A stretch of 64,000 bases of DNA from Nymphaea colorata. Its lineage: Eukaryota > Streptophyta > Magnoliopsida > Nymphaeales > Nymphaeaceae. Location: positions 19,111,716-19,175,715 of the forward strand of contig NC_045144.1 of assembly GCF_008831285.2 (NCBI RefSeq), written 5' to 3'. The translations under genes were made by a program, and so were the position numbers. Shown one piece after another: positions 49,732-60,715 of this stretch; position 1 is the stretch's first letter, and each line of letters begins with the position of its first letter. Under the pieces are notes generated by a model. It was not told the DNA's origin. It saw only the letters and a program-made list of their open reading frames with translations, and did no database searches.

Positions 49732-52700
49732 TCAGCTGCTTCCGGACGGTCCAAAGGACATGCAGATGGGCGGATTGATCCTGAAAATGGAAAGAATGGC
49801 TGATGGTATTGTCCATATCCCGTCTCCACAAATTAAACCAGATGCAAGAGCACCAGCGTACTCCTCTGCGTCTTTCCTGTTTATTATCTCCCAAACATAC
49901 AAGATTACAGTCCCCACAAACATGTCAATGGCGAAGTAAGCTCCAATGTAGAAGGGGATCCCCATAGCCATTGGAATTGGGATAAATCTTGACACCTTCT
50001 TAGGAGTAACATCCCTTAGCAAGTTGATAACCAGTGCTGCTACAAAGAAACCACAGCTGATCTCCAAGCAGTGCTTTGGAAGTGCTGAGAATCCCTCCAC
50101 TCCGAGAATTGCCATCTCCCGGAATATCACCGCGTATGGAGCTTTGTATGGTCCATCAGGTGCGCCAATATCAAAAGCATTCCAGAATAACCAGAATGTA
50201 ACTGGAGCTATTACACAGCCCATTGCAGTGCCCACTAGTTGGCTAACAAACATAGATCTTGGAGATGAGAATGTAAGATAACCAGTTTTGAAGTCCTGCA
50301 TAAGATCAGCAGCAGTGGAGACGATCGACATCATCACTCCACATGCCGCCAATCCAGCAATGACACCACCATTGCTACCAACACATGAAGCAAATATGAA
50401 CAGCCCAAGCTTTCCATATGTAGAAGCTAAACTCCAGTCGGTCAGTCCAGTGCCATACGAATTGCAGAAGGCAAGGCCAGGGGCAACAACGTAGCAAGCA
50501 AGAATGAAGTACCACTTGAGTGGCGGGAAAAGGATAGGAATGGTTGATGTTGAGATGGCAGCTAGGAGGACGTAACCAGAGGCAGCAAGCCAATTAGGGA
50601 TCTTGTCTTTTAAGAATACCTCATCTCTCCTCTTCTCCTCCATGGCAAGTTTCATAGTCTCAGCATCTGTTAAGCCAGTGATAAATGATTCATCGCACAA
50701 GACAAAATACAATTAACAATAGAACATCACAATTCAAGCTACATATATTCACTAGTCACTAGGTAAAAGGGTCGCAAAATAGTTGCTAATGTCCTCATTG
50801 CGTGCATAACACACTGGTGCAATAACTCTGAGAATTTTAAAAAATGCAGCATATGCTGCAGCCTGCATATCAATTGTCATAATGGAATACAAAATGAATT
50901 ACTAGTTACCTTGCAACTTATTTGTGAGAGGAATCTGGTATTGCTTTGGCTTTTGAACAAACATCTCTCTTGCAGTTACAGAGAATATCTTAATCAAATT
51001 GTAGACACCATCTCCAAGAATGAGAGAAATCGCTATGAAAACCTATGCATGGAAGGTAAATGCATCGATTAGCTGTGCAATTTGGCAAACGACCTTATGC
51101 TGTTCACCGAAAAGTGCCAGCATAAGCATCCAACAAAATAGAAGATAATTGATATTTTAAAGAACAGAATTAGCAACAAATCGTTGTCAAGCAAAATACT
51201 GGTCAATTAAAGAAAGCAGAAACTTGAGGCATTCAAACGTATAACTGACATTTCGTCAGGTACGACAAACAGGATTAATCTACTCTGCTCCAAATAAAAA
51301 TCGTCCAAGCACATCTAACGTATCCAAGGATTAATAGCCGATAATAGCTCCACACAGAGACAGCCAAGACACTACAGCTTGCAGTAGGAAAGGACACTCT
51401 TCTAATATCATAAGCTGAAAAACCTCATTTTTTTGATATCGATCTAAAAGAGATATAAATTTGGAAGTGTTCAGGTAAGTCTATGCTCTCAGATTGGAAG
51501 AAATCTAGAGTACAAATTTCCCAACACTCAAAATTTTTAGCTATCCGCACCAGAAAATTGAAAGAAATCAAAGCAACTCTGAGCAGGTGAAGTCCAGAAC
51601 TGTGATTAAGCAAATGACAATCTCCATTTGAATGTGTAAAAGTCAGCTCCTATACCTTGTATCCATAGAGACCTTTGAAATCATTGTTTCCCAAGCCATC
51701 TGGATACCAGTCGCCAGCATGTGTTTTAATAAATGGCCACAAGATGCCCCAGGAGATAATCGCCCCAAGGAGTACAGAACAATTGACAATATGGGGGCAA
51801 ATAAGTCCACATCCAATGTAAGTTGGGCTAAAATCAAAATAGAACCTGCCAAAAGCCCAAAAAAAAAAAAGAACAAGAAAACTATAAGCAAAACTTGGAG
51901 AAATGTATAAACTATAAAATTGTCAGAAAGAATTATTTTCCAATATACTGCGAAAGATCATTTCCAACGGCACATAGAACAAACATGAAGCATAGTTAAA
52001 ACATAAAAAATGTTCTCCATAAATACTCATATACATGCACATATCATAACCATCGAATGCAGTTCCAAAGAAAACTTGCGTTTGTATTCTACCAAATGTG
52101 TCCATATTGTTTGTCACATCTAGAATTCAAGTCTATGTGACAGTAAACATTCTAACTGCAAACGAGGGAGAGAATCTCACGTGTTCTTATATGCTAGCAG
52201 ACCAAGGCTTGGGAAGTTGTCAAACCCACAAGAATCTCCAATACCACTGAAGAACCACTTGAAAAAGCTCCAGAAGAAGCTTATGCCAAGATATTTACCA
52301 AGGCACTGAACTTGCTTCCTGCAGCAAAATTGGAACTAAATCAAGACATGTACGATTAAAAGGAGGAGAACAAAAAGGAAAAAAAAAATCTACTGACAAT
52401 TGCAAAACGAGTTTGACTGACTGCATTAGGTAACATAGCTTCCATCTCTGACAATCATCAGGCCAAAAACATGGAGAAAATGCAGAGATATTGACACAAA
52501 ACAAAACCTTTCGTCTATTGGAGAAAAAAAAAATGTGTAAAGAATTATAGTGAGAAATTAAAAGTATTGAGTTGGCAACCAAATAATGTGGCCTAAAACC
52601 TTATGATCATGGACGATCATATTTTTGCCTTAATTACTAAGGTTACCTTGCAAGTTCAGCTCCCGTATTTGTGTGAAAACTATTTATCAACAAGGCCGTC

Positions 52701-54243
52701 GCCGTCCCACTGGGATATGTGAGCTTATAGTCCAATACCATTATCTGTTGTGTTCAATTCAAGAAATAAACATTACCTTTTTTTGGCATAAATAAAAAGA
52801 CACCAAGTAAATGGAACCTTACCTATTTCGCAAATAAGTAAAAGGACAACATGTAAATGGAACTAAAAAATCGACTTCCGTAAACATATTACCATGCGCA
52901 TACAACATCAAAGTTTCAAAGTAACAAACACAAGAACAAAAAATAAAAAGAAGAATACCTTGCGTAATGGAACAAGACTGAATAGTCCAAGAAAACTAAC
53001 AACAAACATAAATCCAATCATCCAGCCCAATGATGGATTCTTTATATCTTCCACTCTATTACCAGGATTGTCTGCTCCTATTAGCTCGTACGTCTTACGG
53101 TCCATTGCAATCAGATATGACCCAAATCCTCCTGATCATGTGAATGTACATGAGATTCAACGCATAAGTAATTTCATGACACACAATAATAATTTATTTC
53201 GATCCATAGTAACATTCAGAATGACAGAAGTAATGACAAAGTTCTTCCTAGTATATTCTGGAGGCGCTGAGCTTCCTATCGCAATAACCAAAGAATCATC
53301 ATAGGTTCATAAAGTTAGTACCTTACAATGTAATACCAAAATCTCAAGAACATGAAAAATGCAATGAAACACAGATAGAAGAGAACGAAAAAACGATTAA
53401 ACGTTCATCAAAATCGAAGGAAACAAATCAGAGACAGAGAGAGAAGGGGTGGGGAGATGGCCGGGAGAAGAGAAAGAGATGTATAAGAAAGTCAACCACA
53501 AATTCATAAAAATCTAATGAAACCAATGGAAATCCATACATGAAAAGCTCAAAAAAGAAAAAAGAAAAGGAGATTGAATAGATCGAGCAAAACCAACAAA
53601 GATCCATAAATGGAGACATGAAACAGCAAAAACTAGGCCGTAAGAGCGCAGGAAAAGCTAATGATAATCGAAGGATGAAAAACACAAAACAGCAACATCT
53701 CAAGAGAATCCGGCAAATCCATCGAAACTCTATAAGAAAAAACTCACAGCAACGAGGGACCGAGATGATCGAGCAAAACAAACGAAAACAACGGAAATCC
53801 GCACACGAAAGACTCAAACAGCAAGAACTCGAGAGAATCGAGCTATGAACGGGAAGAGCGAAATGCGAGACCGAACCGCTGAAGGCGAGGCCGTAACACG
53901 CGACAACGCACGTCTGGATGACGGTGTTCTCCTGCCTCGTGAAGGGGGTAGTACTCCAGAAGCCCAGGTTGGTGACGAACCCCGTCCACGACTTGATGAA
54001 GAAGAACCCCAGAAGGCCGGCGGCGACGTTGAGAGAGGGGATAATCCCCACCGTGAGGTTGAGCTTGTGGGTAATGATGCAGAAGAGCGTTCCCAGCAGG
54101 GCGCTCACCAGCAGCCCCCTGATGGTGATCTGCTCCCCCCATGGCGGGATCCTCTCCTCCGCCTCCCCTTCCCTCTCATTTTTCTCACTCCCCACTAACA
54201 GTGGCTCCGATATCTCCCCCTCCTTGCTGCTCTCTGTACCCAT
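49732..54243 (-). CDS. YSL6: yellow stripe-like metal-nicotianamine transporter, YSL6 type
   Basis: 677-residue oligopeptide-transporter-family membrane protein from seven exons on the minus strand: 53877-54243, 52959-53131, 52647-52744, 52181-52318, 51656-51845, 50910-51042, 49732-50666 (2034 nt, GT-AG, phases agree). After an acidic N-terminus (EISEPLL) come many hydrophobic segments with family signatures: [106 protein letters not shown] and [14 protein letters not shown]. These follow the YSL4/YSL6 branch closely, not YSL1/2/3. A variable hydrophilic loop lies around residues 340-385. YSL proteins move metal-nicotianamine complexes; Arabidopsis YSL4/6 are intracellular, reported at the chloroplast envelope or vacuolar membranes and involved in iron release. 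Exon 1 is GC-rich and reads open for 144 codons into intron 1, but the GGFGSYL junction fixes the splice. The ATG at 54243 gives the family start MGTE. Confidence 0.95.
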
Positions 54244-55340
54244 CTCCCTCCCTCTCTCAAACCAAATTCCTTCTTCCTCCTTGTTGCCAAATCAGGTCTC
54301 CTTCCTCCCTCTCCCTGTCTCTCTCCCCTCTTACCAGATTCTCCTCCTGACGACCTCAAGCTCTTCTCCCTCTTTGCCAAAACAAACTTCCTCTGTCCCC
54401 TGCCTCACCTCTCTCTCGTCCAACCAGTTTCCTGCCTCACCTCTCTCTCCTCTATCTCTTGTTGTCGTTACTAACTCCATTTTAAAAGATACAAGTATCC
54501 TTTCGGTTGCGTGGACGGCAACCTCTGTTCACCGGTTCAATTCAATGTCTTTTCACCATGAAGATTCATGGCGTAGGGGACTCCCTTCGCCACCCAGGAG
54601 ATCCAGATGCAGGCCAACCAACTTTTCATTGCTACGAAATGTCCAAAGTTTCATCTAACATTTCGTCCCTATAATAGGTTGGCTTTCGGCGCCTTTGAAT
54701 GCCAATTCCATTATCTTTAAATTTACGTATCTGATTCAAAACAAGAATCGGCTCCTCTTCGACTTGGTTAACTTCGACTTGGTTAACTGTTACACCAACT
54801 CATTAATTGCTTTCATCCAATTCAATGTCATTTCACCGTTTCATAATTTGGGGAGTCTTTCATCTTATCATAAGCCAAAGTTTTTGTCCAACCTTTTCAT
54901 TTTATAGGATATAAAATCAGCTTTCGGTTTTTTGGAATGTTATATCTGTCATCAAATTTACGAGTCTTTCATCCTACGCCGCCCATGAAAAAAAAAACAT
55001 TTAAAAAGAAAACCAAAGTTTTCATGGTCTACTTTTAGTACTTTAAAATGCCGCATCCATATCATACTTCAATTTACATACTAAATTCAAAATAAAAATT
55101 GACTGCCTACTAACTTTGAACCCTCAATATTGCTCACCAAATTGATATGGAGACAAGAGGTTGGTCTGACTTCTTGCCACTTTTGAGCCAAAGGCAAGGT
55201 TGTTCCGATCGCGGATCAATGGATGAAGCAAACGTGTGAAGGCACGGAACGGCGCCAATCAATGGACGAGTGTTGAGCGGAACATCCCTCTCTTGGGAAT
55301 CCAACCCGTTTTGGAGTGTTCTTTCCTTTATGATCAAAGT
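54244..55340. other. YSL6 upstream flank
   Basis: GA-rich on the gene strand for the first 200 bp or so, consistent with a leader, then AT-rich. A frame at 53918-54658 on the plus strand is the antisense shadow of YSL6 exon 1 plus this low-complexity leader. Confidence 0.5.
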
Positions 55341-55342
55341 AG

Positions 55343-55602
55343 GAGGCGTTTGGATGACACCCTCGAAGAAAACTTAGATTTGTAAAACTTTGTAAGGGCC
55401 GCATTTTTCATTTTTTAACGAGTTTATAAAAAGCATAATTTTTTTTATAAATAAGCTTTTTAAAAAGGAGGGAAGGGGTAGGTTCTTCAATTTTTTTTTT
55501 AAATCTAGATTTTGTTAAAGTTAGGTTCCTCCCGTGCGTAATTTTGATGTCACTCAAACACTCCAACAAACAAGGCATTTTAAAATGGCATCCAAATGCC
55601 CA
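55343..55602. mobile_element. TIR element (MITE-like)
   Basis: GGCGTTTGGATGACA near 55345 mirrors TGGCATCCAAATGCCC near 55587. The interior is AT-rich and non-coding. No target-site duplication was identified. Confidence 0.5.
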
Positions 55603-55770
55603 TTAATTTTTTTCTTAACTAGAGAAAGTTGTATATAAATTAGACCCCCTCTTCGTTTTTTCTCATAGTAATTATTTTCGAGTTGAAGGAAATAACCTCG
55701 GGCCCTAAAGCAAGCAGCCCTGTACCGGATGGCAGATGCAGGAAGAGAGGGGCTTTAGCTTCTTGGAGGT

Positions 55771-55779
55771 TCTCTCTCC

Positions 55780-55828
<49 letters not shown>
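55771..55828. repeat. CT-TA composite microsatellite
   Basis: A CT run passes directly into about 15 TA units. Confidence 0.95.
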
Positions 55829-55833
<5 letters not shown>

Positions 55834-56043
55834 TAGTTGAAATTGTACTACCATGGTTCTCATGTATTTTGTTTACTACGACTTATATTGAATTAGCTTC
55901 TTATGTCAACACTTTGCCTTGTCACAACTGGCTTCTCATTTTAGAAGCAAATCCATAGTATGGAATAAATGTTTTTAAAATTGTTGTCTTCATAATATGG
56001 TGGAACAACCACTTTTGGAAATGTATTCGCTACAGGATCCACT

Positions 56044-56252
56044 CATTATGCAACTTTTTAACTATATAGATCTGCCAATGTTATTTCCACATTAAATTCA
56101 TTACGTAACTTCTTAACTATATAGATCCGCCAATATTATTTCCACATTAAGTTCATTACGTAACTTCTTAACTATATAGATCCGCCAATATTCTTTCCAC
56201 ATTCAACTCATTATGTAACTTCTTAACTATATAGATCCGCCAATATTAAGGT
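56044..56252. repeat. 55-bp minisatellite, about 3.8 copies
   Basis: Units starting CATTA(T/C)G begin at 56044, 56099, 56154 and 56209, each containing TTAACTATATAGATC and CGCCAAT. Copies 2-4 are closest to each other. Confidence 0.95.
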
Positions 56253-56424
56253 AGTGTTTGATAGACTCGAATTTCAGAGCAGAGGCCACCCATTTATGTA
56301 TTCCTTCTATATTAAGGTAGTGGTTGATAGTCTCGAATCTTATGGCCGATGCTGATGAGAAACCCACCCTACCTGAGACCCACTACTTAGATCAACAGAT
56401 TGAACAAACAATGGATCTCATATT

Positions 56425-56516
56425 TGGATTCAGGATTTAAGATCCACACTACATGTAATGTACATATACATGGATTCAAGATTTAAGATCCACACTACAT
56501 GTAATGTACATATACA
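56425..56516. repeat. 46-bp tandem duplication
   Basis: TGGATTCAGGATTTAAGATC at 56425 is repeated at 56471 with one change, and both copies continue through ATGTAATGTACATATACA. Confidence 0.95.
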
Positions 56517-56556
56517 GAGCAACATGTAAATAGGCACGGTCAACTTTAGATCATAA

Positions 56557-57184
56557 TAGGGATGTCAATGGATTGGATTGAAATTGTATATACCCTTAAC
56601 GATATCTGTTATTTTATTTTGAATATAAACAAAAAAAAAAAATCATTTCCAAATCTAACTTCAAAATTTGATTCAATTCAAATTTTATCCGAATCTGATT
56701 TTTTTATTCATATATGAATATGAATCCGAAATTTGGAACAAATTTGACTACTTTTTGAAATGTAAGAGTATTAGATATAGGTAGGGGTGAAGCCATAAAT
56801 TTTTCATGAGAGAGACCGAATTAAAGTTCCCAGATTTTGAATAAGGACAAAATATCATTTTTCAAAATTTTATATAGAACAAGTGATTTTTTTTAAAATT
56901 TACATATAAATTTAAAAAAATTTGAAGTGAGACTAAGGCCCATGCGGGGCCTACTTTGGCTTTGCACCTGGATATAGATATTTATTTAAAACTAAATTCG
57001 ATCCAAACTCAATTAAATATTTATATATATATATATATGAATTTGAATCTAATTGGATGTCATTTTCTATATTTGTATTCGATCCAATTTCTTAATCAAT
57101 TCAATGTTAAATTTTTCTATATCCGATTCTTTTGAAATGGTTCGGTTAGATATTGAATCCAAATCAGATATACTTAAGTCCCTA
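56557..57184. mobile_element. hAT-like MITE with ATGTCAA ends (copy 2), probably with an insertion
   Basis: The left end TAGGGATGTCAATGG mirrors the right end ACTTAAGTCCCTA, and the inside has the same TCAGATAT and ATCCGATT vocabulary as 27640-28065. A stretch at about 56780-56965 with AGGGGTGAAGCCA and GGCTTTGCACC looks like a second element inserted in it. No matching 8-bp flanks were found. Confidence 0.55.
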
Positions 57185-57707
57185 AGGCAAAGAGTCAAAC
57201 GGAGTAGCAAACACACCTAAATGTGAACTTTGTAGAAGCACCACCAACCGAACGTAGTCGAGCTTCATAGATACGTTTTGATCGGTAGAAAAATACATCT
57301 ACATGATTTTCCTTCCTGGTAAATCATGTTAAAAATATTCTCACTTCTCGGGGCGACTTTTTACGCTTATAAAGCGAACTTAATTTACCAAAATTTGTCT
57401 TGGATAAGTTTTTCCGCAATCAAACGTACCACAAAAATTTGACAAGGCTTTGGATCTATTTCACTGCCAGGATAAACTCGTTGTCAACGTCAAGGGTTTG
57501 GATTTATTAGAGAGAGAGAGAGAGGGAATGCATCAAACTAGACGACGTCGGGCGGCGAGGTCGCTATCCGGCCTTTTCAAATAATTGCCTTAACTTTTTC
57601 CATAGAAATGGATACGCTTGGCTGCCATAATTTTCATACTTTAACAAATAAAAGAAACGAAAATTTTGACGGAGAATAAAACTTTGTGGGCCTCACACTT
57701 TTGGAAG

Positions 57708-57710
<3 letters not shown>

Positions 57711-57744
<34 letters not shown>
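57711..57744. repeat. TA microsatellite
   Basis: About 17 uninterrupted TA units. Confidence 0.95.
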
Positions 57745-57747
<3 letters not shown>

Positions 57748-57849
57748 GACCGACAGTGCATCTAATTGATGGATGATTAAAAAATAAATAAAAAAATTAA
57801 TCGAGTATTAATTCATACATTTTTGTAGTTGTTTTTCTTTCAACTATCT

Positions 57850-58066
57850 TTTAGCCTGGTTTAAATTTAAAAATATTTTTTTAAATGTAAAATAAAAGGT
57901 TTTAAATATTATTATTAAATAAAAATAATATAAAAAAATAAATAGAACTGAATCGGACCCAATCTAGCCAACGTGTATGTTATCAAGCCGAGCCGAATTG
58001 ATTTTTTTGAGCCTGAGCCTGGGCCAGATACTGGGTACCTGTACAGGGGCCGGACGCCCAAGCTTA
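57850..58066. mobile_element. GGGCC-ended AT-core MITE (copy 3, left end missing)
   Basis: The AT core and the right-hand GAATCGGACCCA, GGTACCTG and GGGGCCGG blocks resemble the elements at 1214 and 58933. The left end could not be recognised. Confidence 0.4.
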
Positions 58067-58932
58067 GTGTTGGGGAACAACATTCCCATGCAAATAGCAG
58101 GACATCAAGCAATCTAAAAGATTTGACGTGCTCTATAAAAAGTGTACTTGCATAAGGAGAGAAGCTTTTAAATGGTGACTTTGTCTTTCAAGTCATAGTG
58201 AGTATTTTCTTTATTTAATATTTGTCCACTTTTTTTTTCCTCTCAACTTTTCATGTGCATGAGATGAGACTCCAGTTGAATGATTGGGTCACTCCTAATA
58301 CATACATATATATATATAACTTGGACATTTAATAATAGGAATACTTTGTTCCAGAGAATGAACTGTTTTATAAATGTACCTAAACACTATATATATATTC
58401 TTAAAAACACAATATTTGCTGTTTGATCATTATTGGACAGGTCTATAAAACATTGTGTTATAACGTTTTATGAGCCCCAACCTTTATGGAGTTTTATCGA
58501 ACAATAACATTGCCAAACAGCTTCTAAAATACATACTTTGAGCAAAGTTTAGCTTAATCTACACCATGTAATGGACCAGTGCTCTTGGTTTGGAAAAATT
58601 TACCGAAAACAATAGGAAAACTTATACTTTGTAAATTTGTCATACAAATTTTGCTTCTTCATGTTTTTTTTTTTTCTGGTTTTCTTTCTATAAGCCATGT
58701 ATCTAGGTTTTTAAAACATTTTTATTATGAAAATTGACTGACATTTTTCCACTACCAACAAGGGAGCGTTTGTTTAATTTGGATATGACATTCACCCTTC
58801 CTCCCTTCCTCTTTATTACTTTCGCTCTTTCTGACATGACATATTGAAGATCTCAAATCCTCATTAACCTTTTATAAATCTAACCTTTTTATAAATCTAA
58901 CCTAATGTTTGTTTAGCTCGTGAGTTCCACAC

Positions 58933-59164
58933 CAGGGCTTGGTCGGGCCGGCCCCGCCTGTTTAGGCCCAATAACTTAAAATATATATATATTTTTAAAT
59001 TTTTTTGTTTTAATAATGTTTTTTATTCTTAATAAATATATTTTATATTAAAAAATGTTATTTTATAATTAAAAAATATTTTTTTAATTTAAATGGGACG
59101 GGCCGGGCCTGAAACGAGACCCGGGCCGGGCTAGCGGCCCGGCCCGGCCAGATACCCACCCTTA
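58933..59164. mobile_element. hAT-like MITE, GGGCC-ended with AT-rich core (copy 2, intact)
   Basis: The 232-bp element starts CAGGGCTTGGTCGGGCC and ends GGCCAGATACCCACCCTTA, with GC-rich subterminal repeats around an A/T core. The 8-mer TTCCACAC flanks it on both sides (58925-58932 and 59165-59172). The CAGGG start and 8-bp duplication are hAT hallmarks. Confidence 0.85.
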
Positions 59165-59419
59165 TTCCACACAAAAGGGATTTATGATCAGCCTCTAATC
59201 CAAGATTCCAGACTATCAAACACTTGTAGTTAAATAAACTATGCTCACCTGAAATACAATGAATGCCATTTTTTTTTAAAAAAAAAAACTTACAATCAGA
59301 AGTTCTTAATTAAAGTTAAATAATCAGTGAACTTACAATTTAACCTTATATATCAAAATAATTTCTTCAATAAATTAGCAAAAAAATAAAGGGCAACGTG
59401 ATCGAGGGTCAAACAGTCA

Positions 59420-59616
59420 ACCAGGGGCGGAGGGAGGGGTGGGCCTGCCTAGGCTATAGCCCCACCCTAACTAACTTAAAAAAAAAATTACATTAAAAAA
59501 ATGTAAAATTTGTTAGTTATGCAATGTGTTTTTTTTATTTAGGTTCAGTTTGACCCTACCCAGATCCGAGATTGAACTATTTGGCCCACCCCAAAACAAA
59601 ATTTTGTTTCGCCCGT
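59420..59616. mobile_element. hAT-like short element
   Basis: The left end ACCAGGGGCGGAG and the right end TTTCGCCCGT are roughly inverted, with further pairing of GGTGGGCC to GGCCCACC inside. Flanks AACAGTCA (59412-59419) and AACAGTGA (59617-59624) match at 7 of 8. Confidence 0.6.
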
Positions 59617-59625
59617 AACAGTGAG

Positions 59626-59803
59626 GGTCAGGATGCTGCCGACACCATGAGGTCAATCCCAGCCCTCGCTGTCCACAAAAGCTTGTGGTCACCCAAGGAG
59701 CAACTAGGTCATGTGAGATCTACCCCGAACCTGTCTTACTGGAAGGCGAAAGTCGTGTTGACCTTTTTCGTCTAGCGACAGTTGAAGCAGCGACATCCTG
59801 ACC
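59626..59803. mobile_element. small foldback element
   Basis: GGTCAGGATGCTGC at the left is mirrored by GCAGCGACATCCTGACC at the right, with about 150 bp between. The class is unknown and no clear duplication flanks it. Confidence 0.4.
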
Positions 59804-60402
59804 TTGACATGCATCAACATCTATCGATTCACTTAAATTAGTGGTTGAACTTGGGTGGATCAGAATTCAATTGGTCACTGCCACATGACCAATTGAATTT
59901 TTGTTATTTATATGCTAAGTGCCTATAGATTTTTTTTTTTTTTTTTTTTGGCTGAGCTCTGGTCAGCACCATCGTTCCTCAATGGACATCGAGGGGTGAT
60001 GGAAATTTTTGTAGTTATTTTTTTATTTTTAAGTGAGTTAATTTTGATATAAAAGGAGAAATTTGTAATTCGATTACTAATTTGAATATTTCTTTTAAGA
60101 AAGGATGCCGTTTGTGAGTTATCTGAAAAAGCTAGCTTTCCATTTATAATATATTTCAAAAGTTAAGTGCCCATTTGTGTGTAATAATTTCCCTGAAAAA
60201 TCTAATCATACAAAATTGACTCATAATGCCAATAAATGTTACATCTAAAAACGAAATTCATATGTCCCAGTAACTAGATCAAATTTGGCAACCTAACAAA
60301 ACTAAGATAGTAAGATATTTAGTTTCAAAAACTGATCGAATTATCCAAACTTCCCTTTCTTCTTTAATCCTATAAAATTAGACCTTCAAATTATATATAT
60401 GA

Positions 60403-60470
60403 ATTGAATAGTAACTCTAGCTTTTTAGAGTCAACCATTGAATAGTAACTCTAGCTTTTTAGAGTCAACC
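60403..60470. repeat. 34-bp perfect tandem duplication
   Basis: ATTGAATAGTAACTCTAGCT at 60403 is repeated exactly from 60437, continuing to AGAGTCAACC. Confidence 0.95.
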
Positions 60471-60510
60471 TGTCATTTAACCAGAATCGTGCGATATAAC
60501 ATAATAAACA

Positions 60511-60598
60511 ATTAGGAAAAAATAAGGAGAAAAAAGTGATGAATATTTTCATTATCTAGTATTAATTTTCATAATTTTTTTCATGTTTTTTTCTTAAT
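60511..60598. repeat. foldback MITE-like hairpin (copy 2)
   Basis: Arms at 60511-60543 and 60566-60598 are imperfectly complementary and A- or T-rich, as at 2654-2745. A TA microsatellite follows at 60681. Confidence 0.5.
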
Positions 60599-60674
60599 CA
60601 TCAATCCACATCAAATGGACCGTCTCGCTTAGATGACTGGGTAACTCTGAATAGCTAGAATCACCATTCACTCA

Positions 60675-60680
<6 letters not shown>

Positions 60681-60710
<30 letters not shown>
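60681..60710. repeat. TA microsatellite
   Basis: An AT dinucleotide run of about 15 units. Confidence 0.9.

Positions 60711-60715
<5 letters not shown>

Noticed and set aside
53428..53876. Continuation of the YSL6 first exon into intron 1 (271-codon frame)
   Set aside because: The YSL family sequence stops at FSG and resumes at GFGSYL in the next exon with matching phase; the extension has no family similarity.
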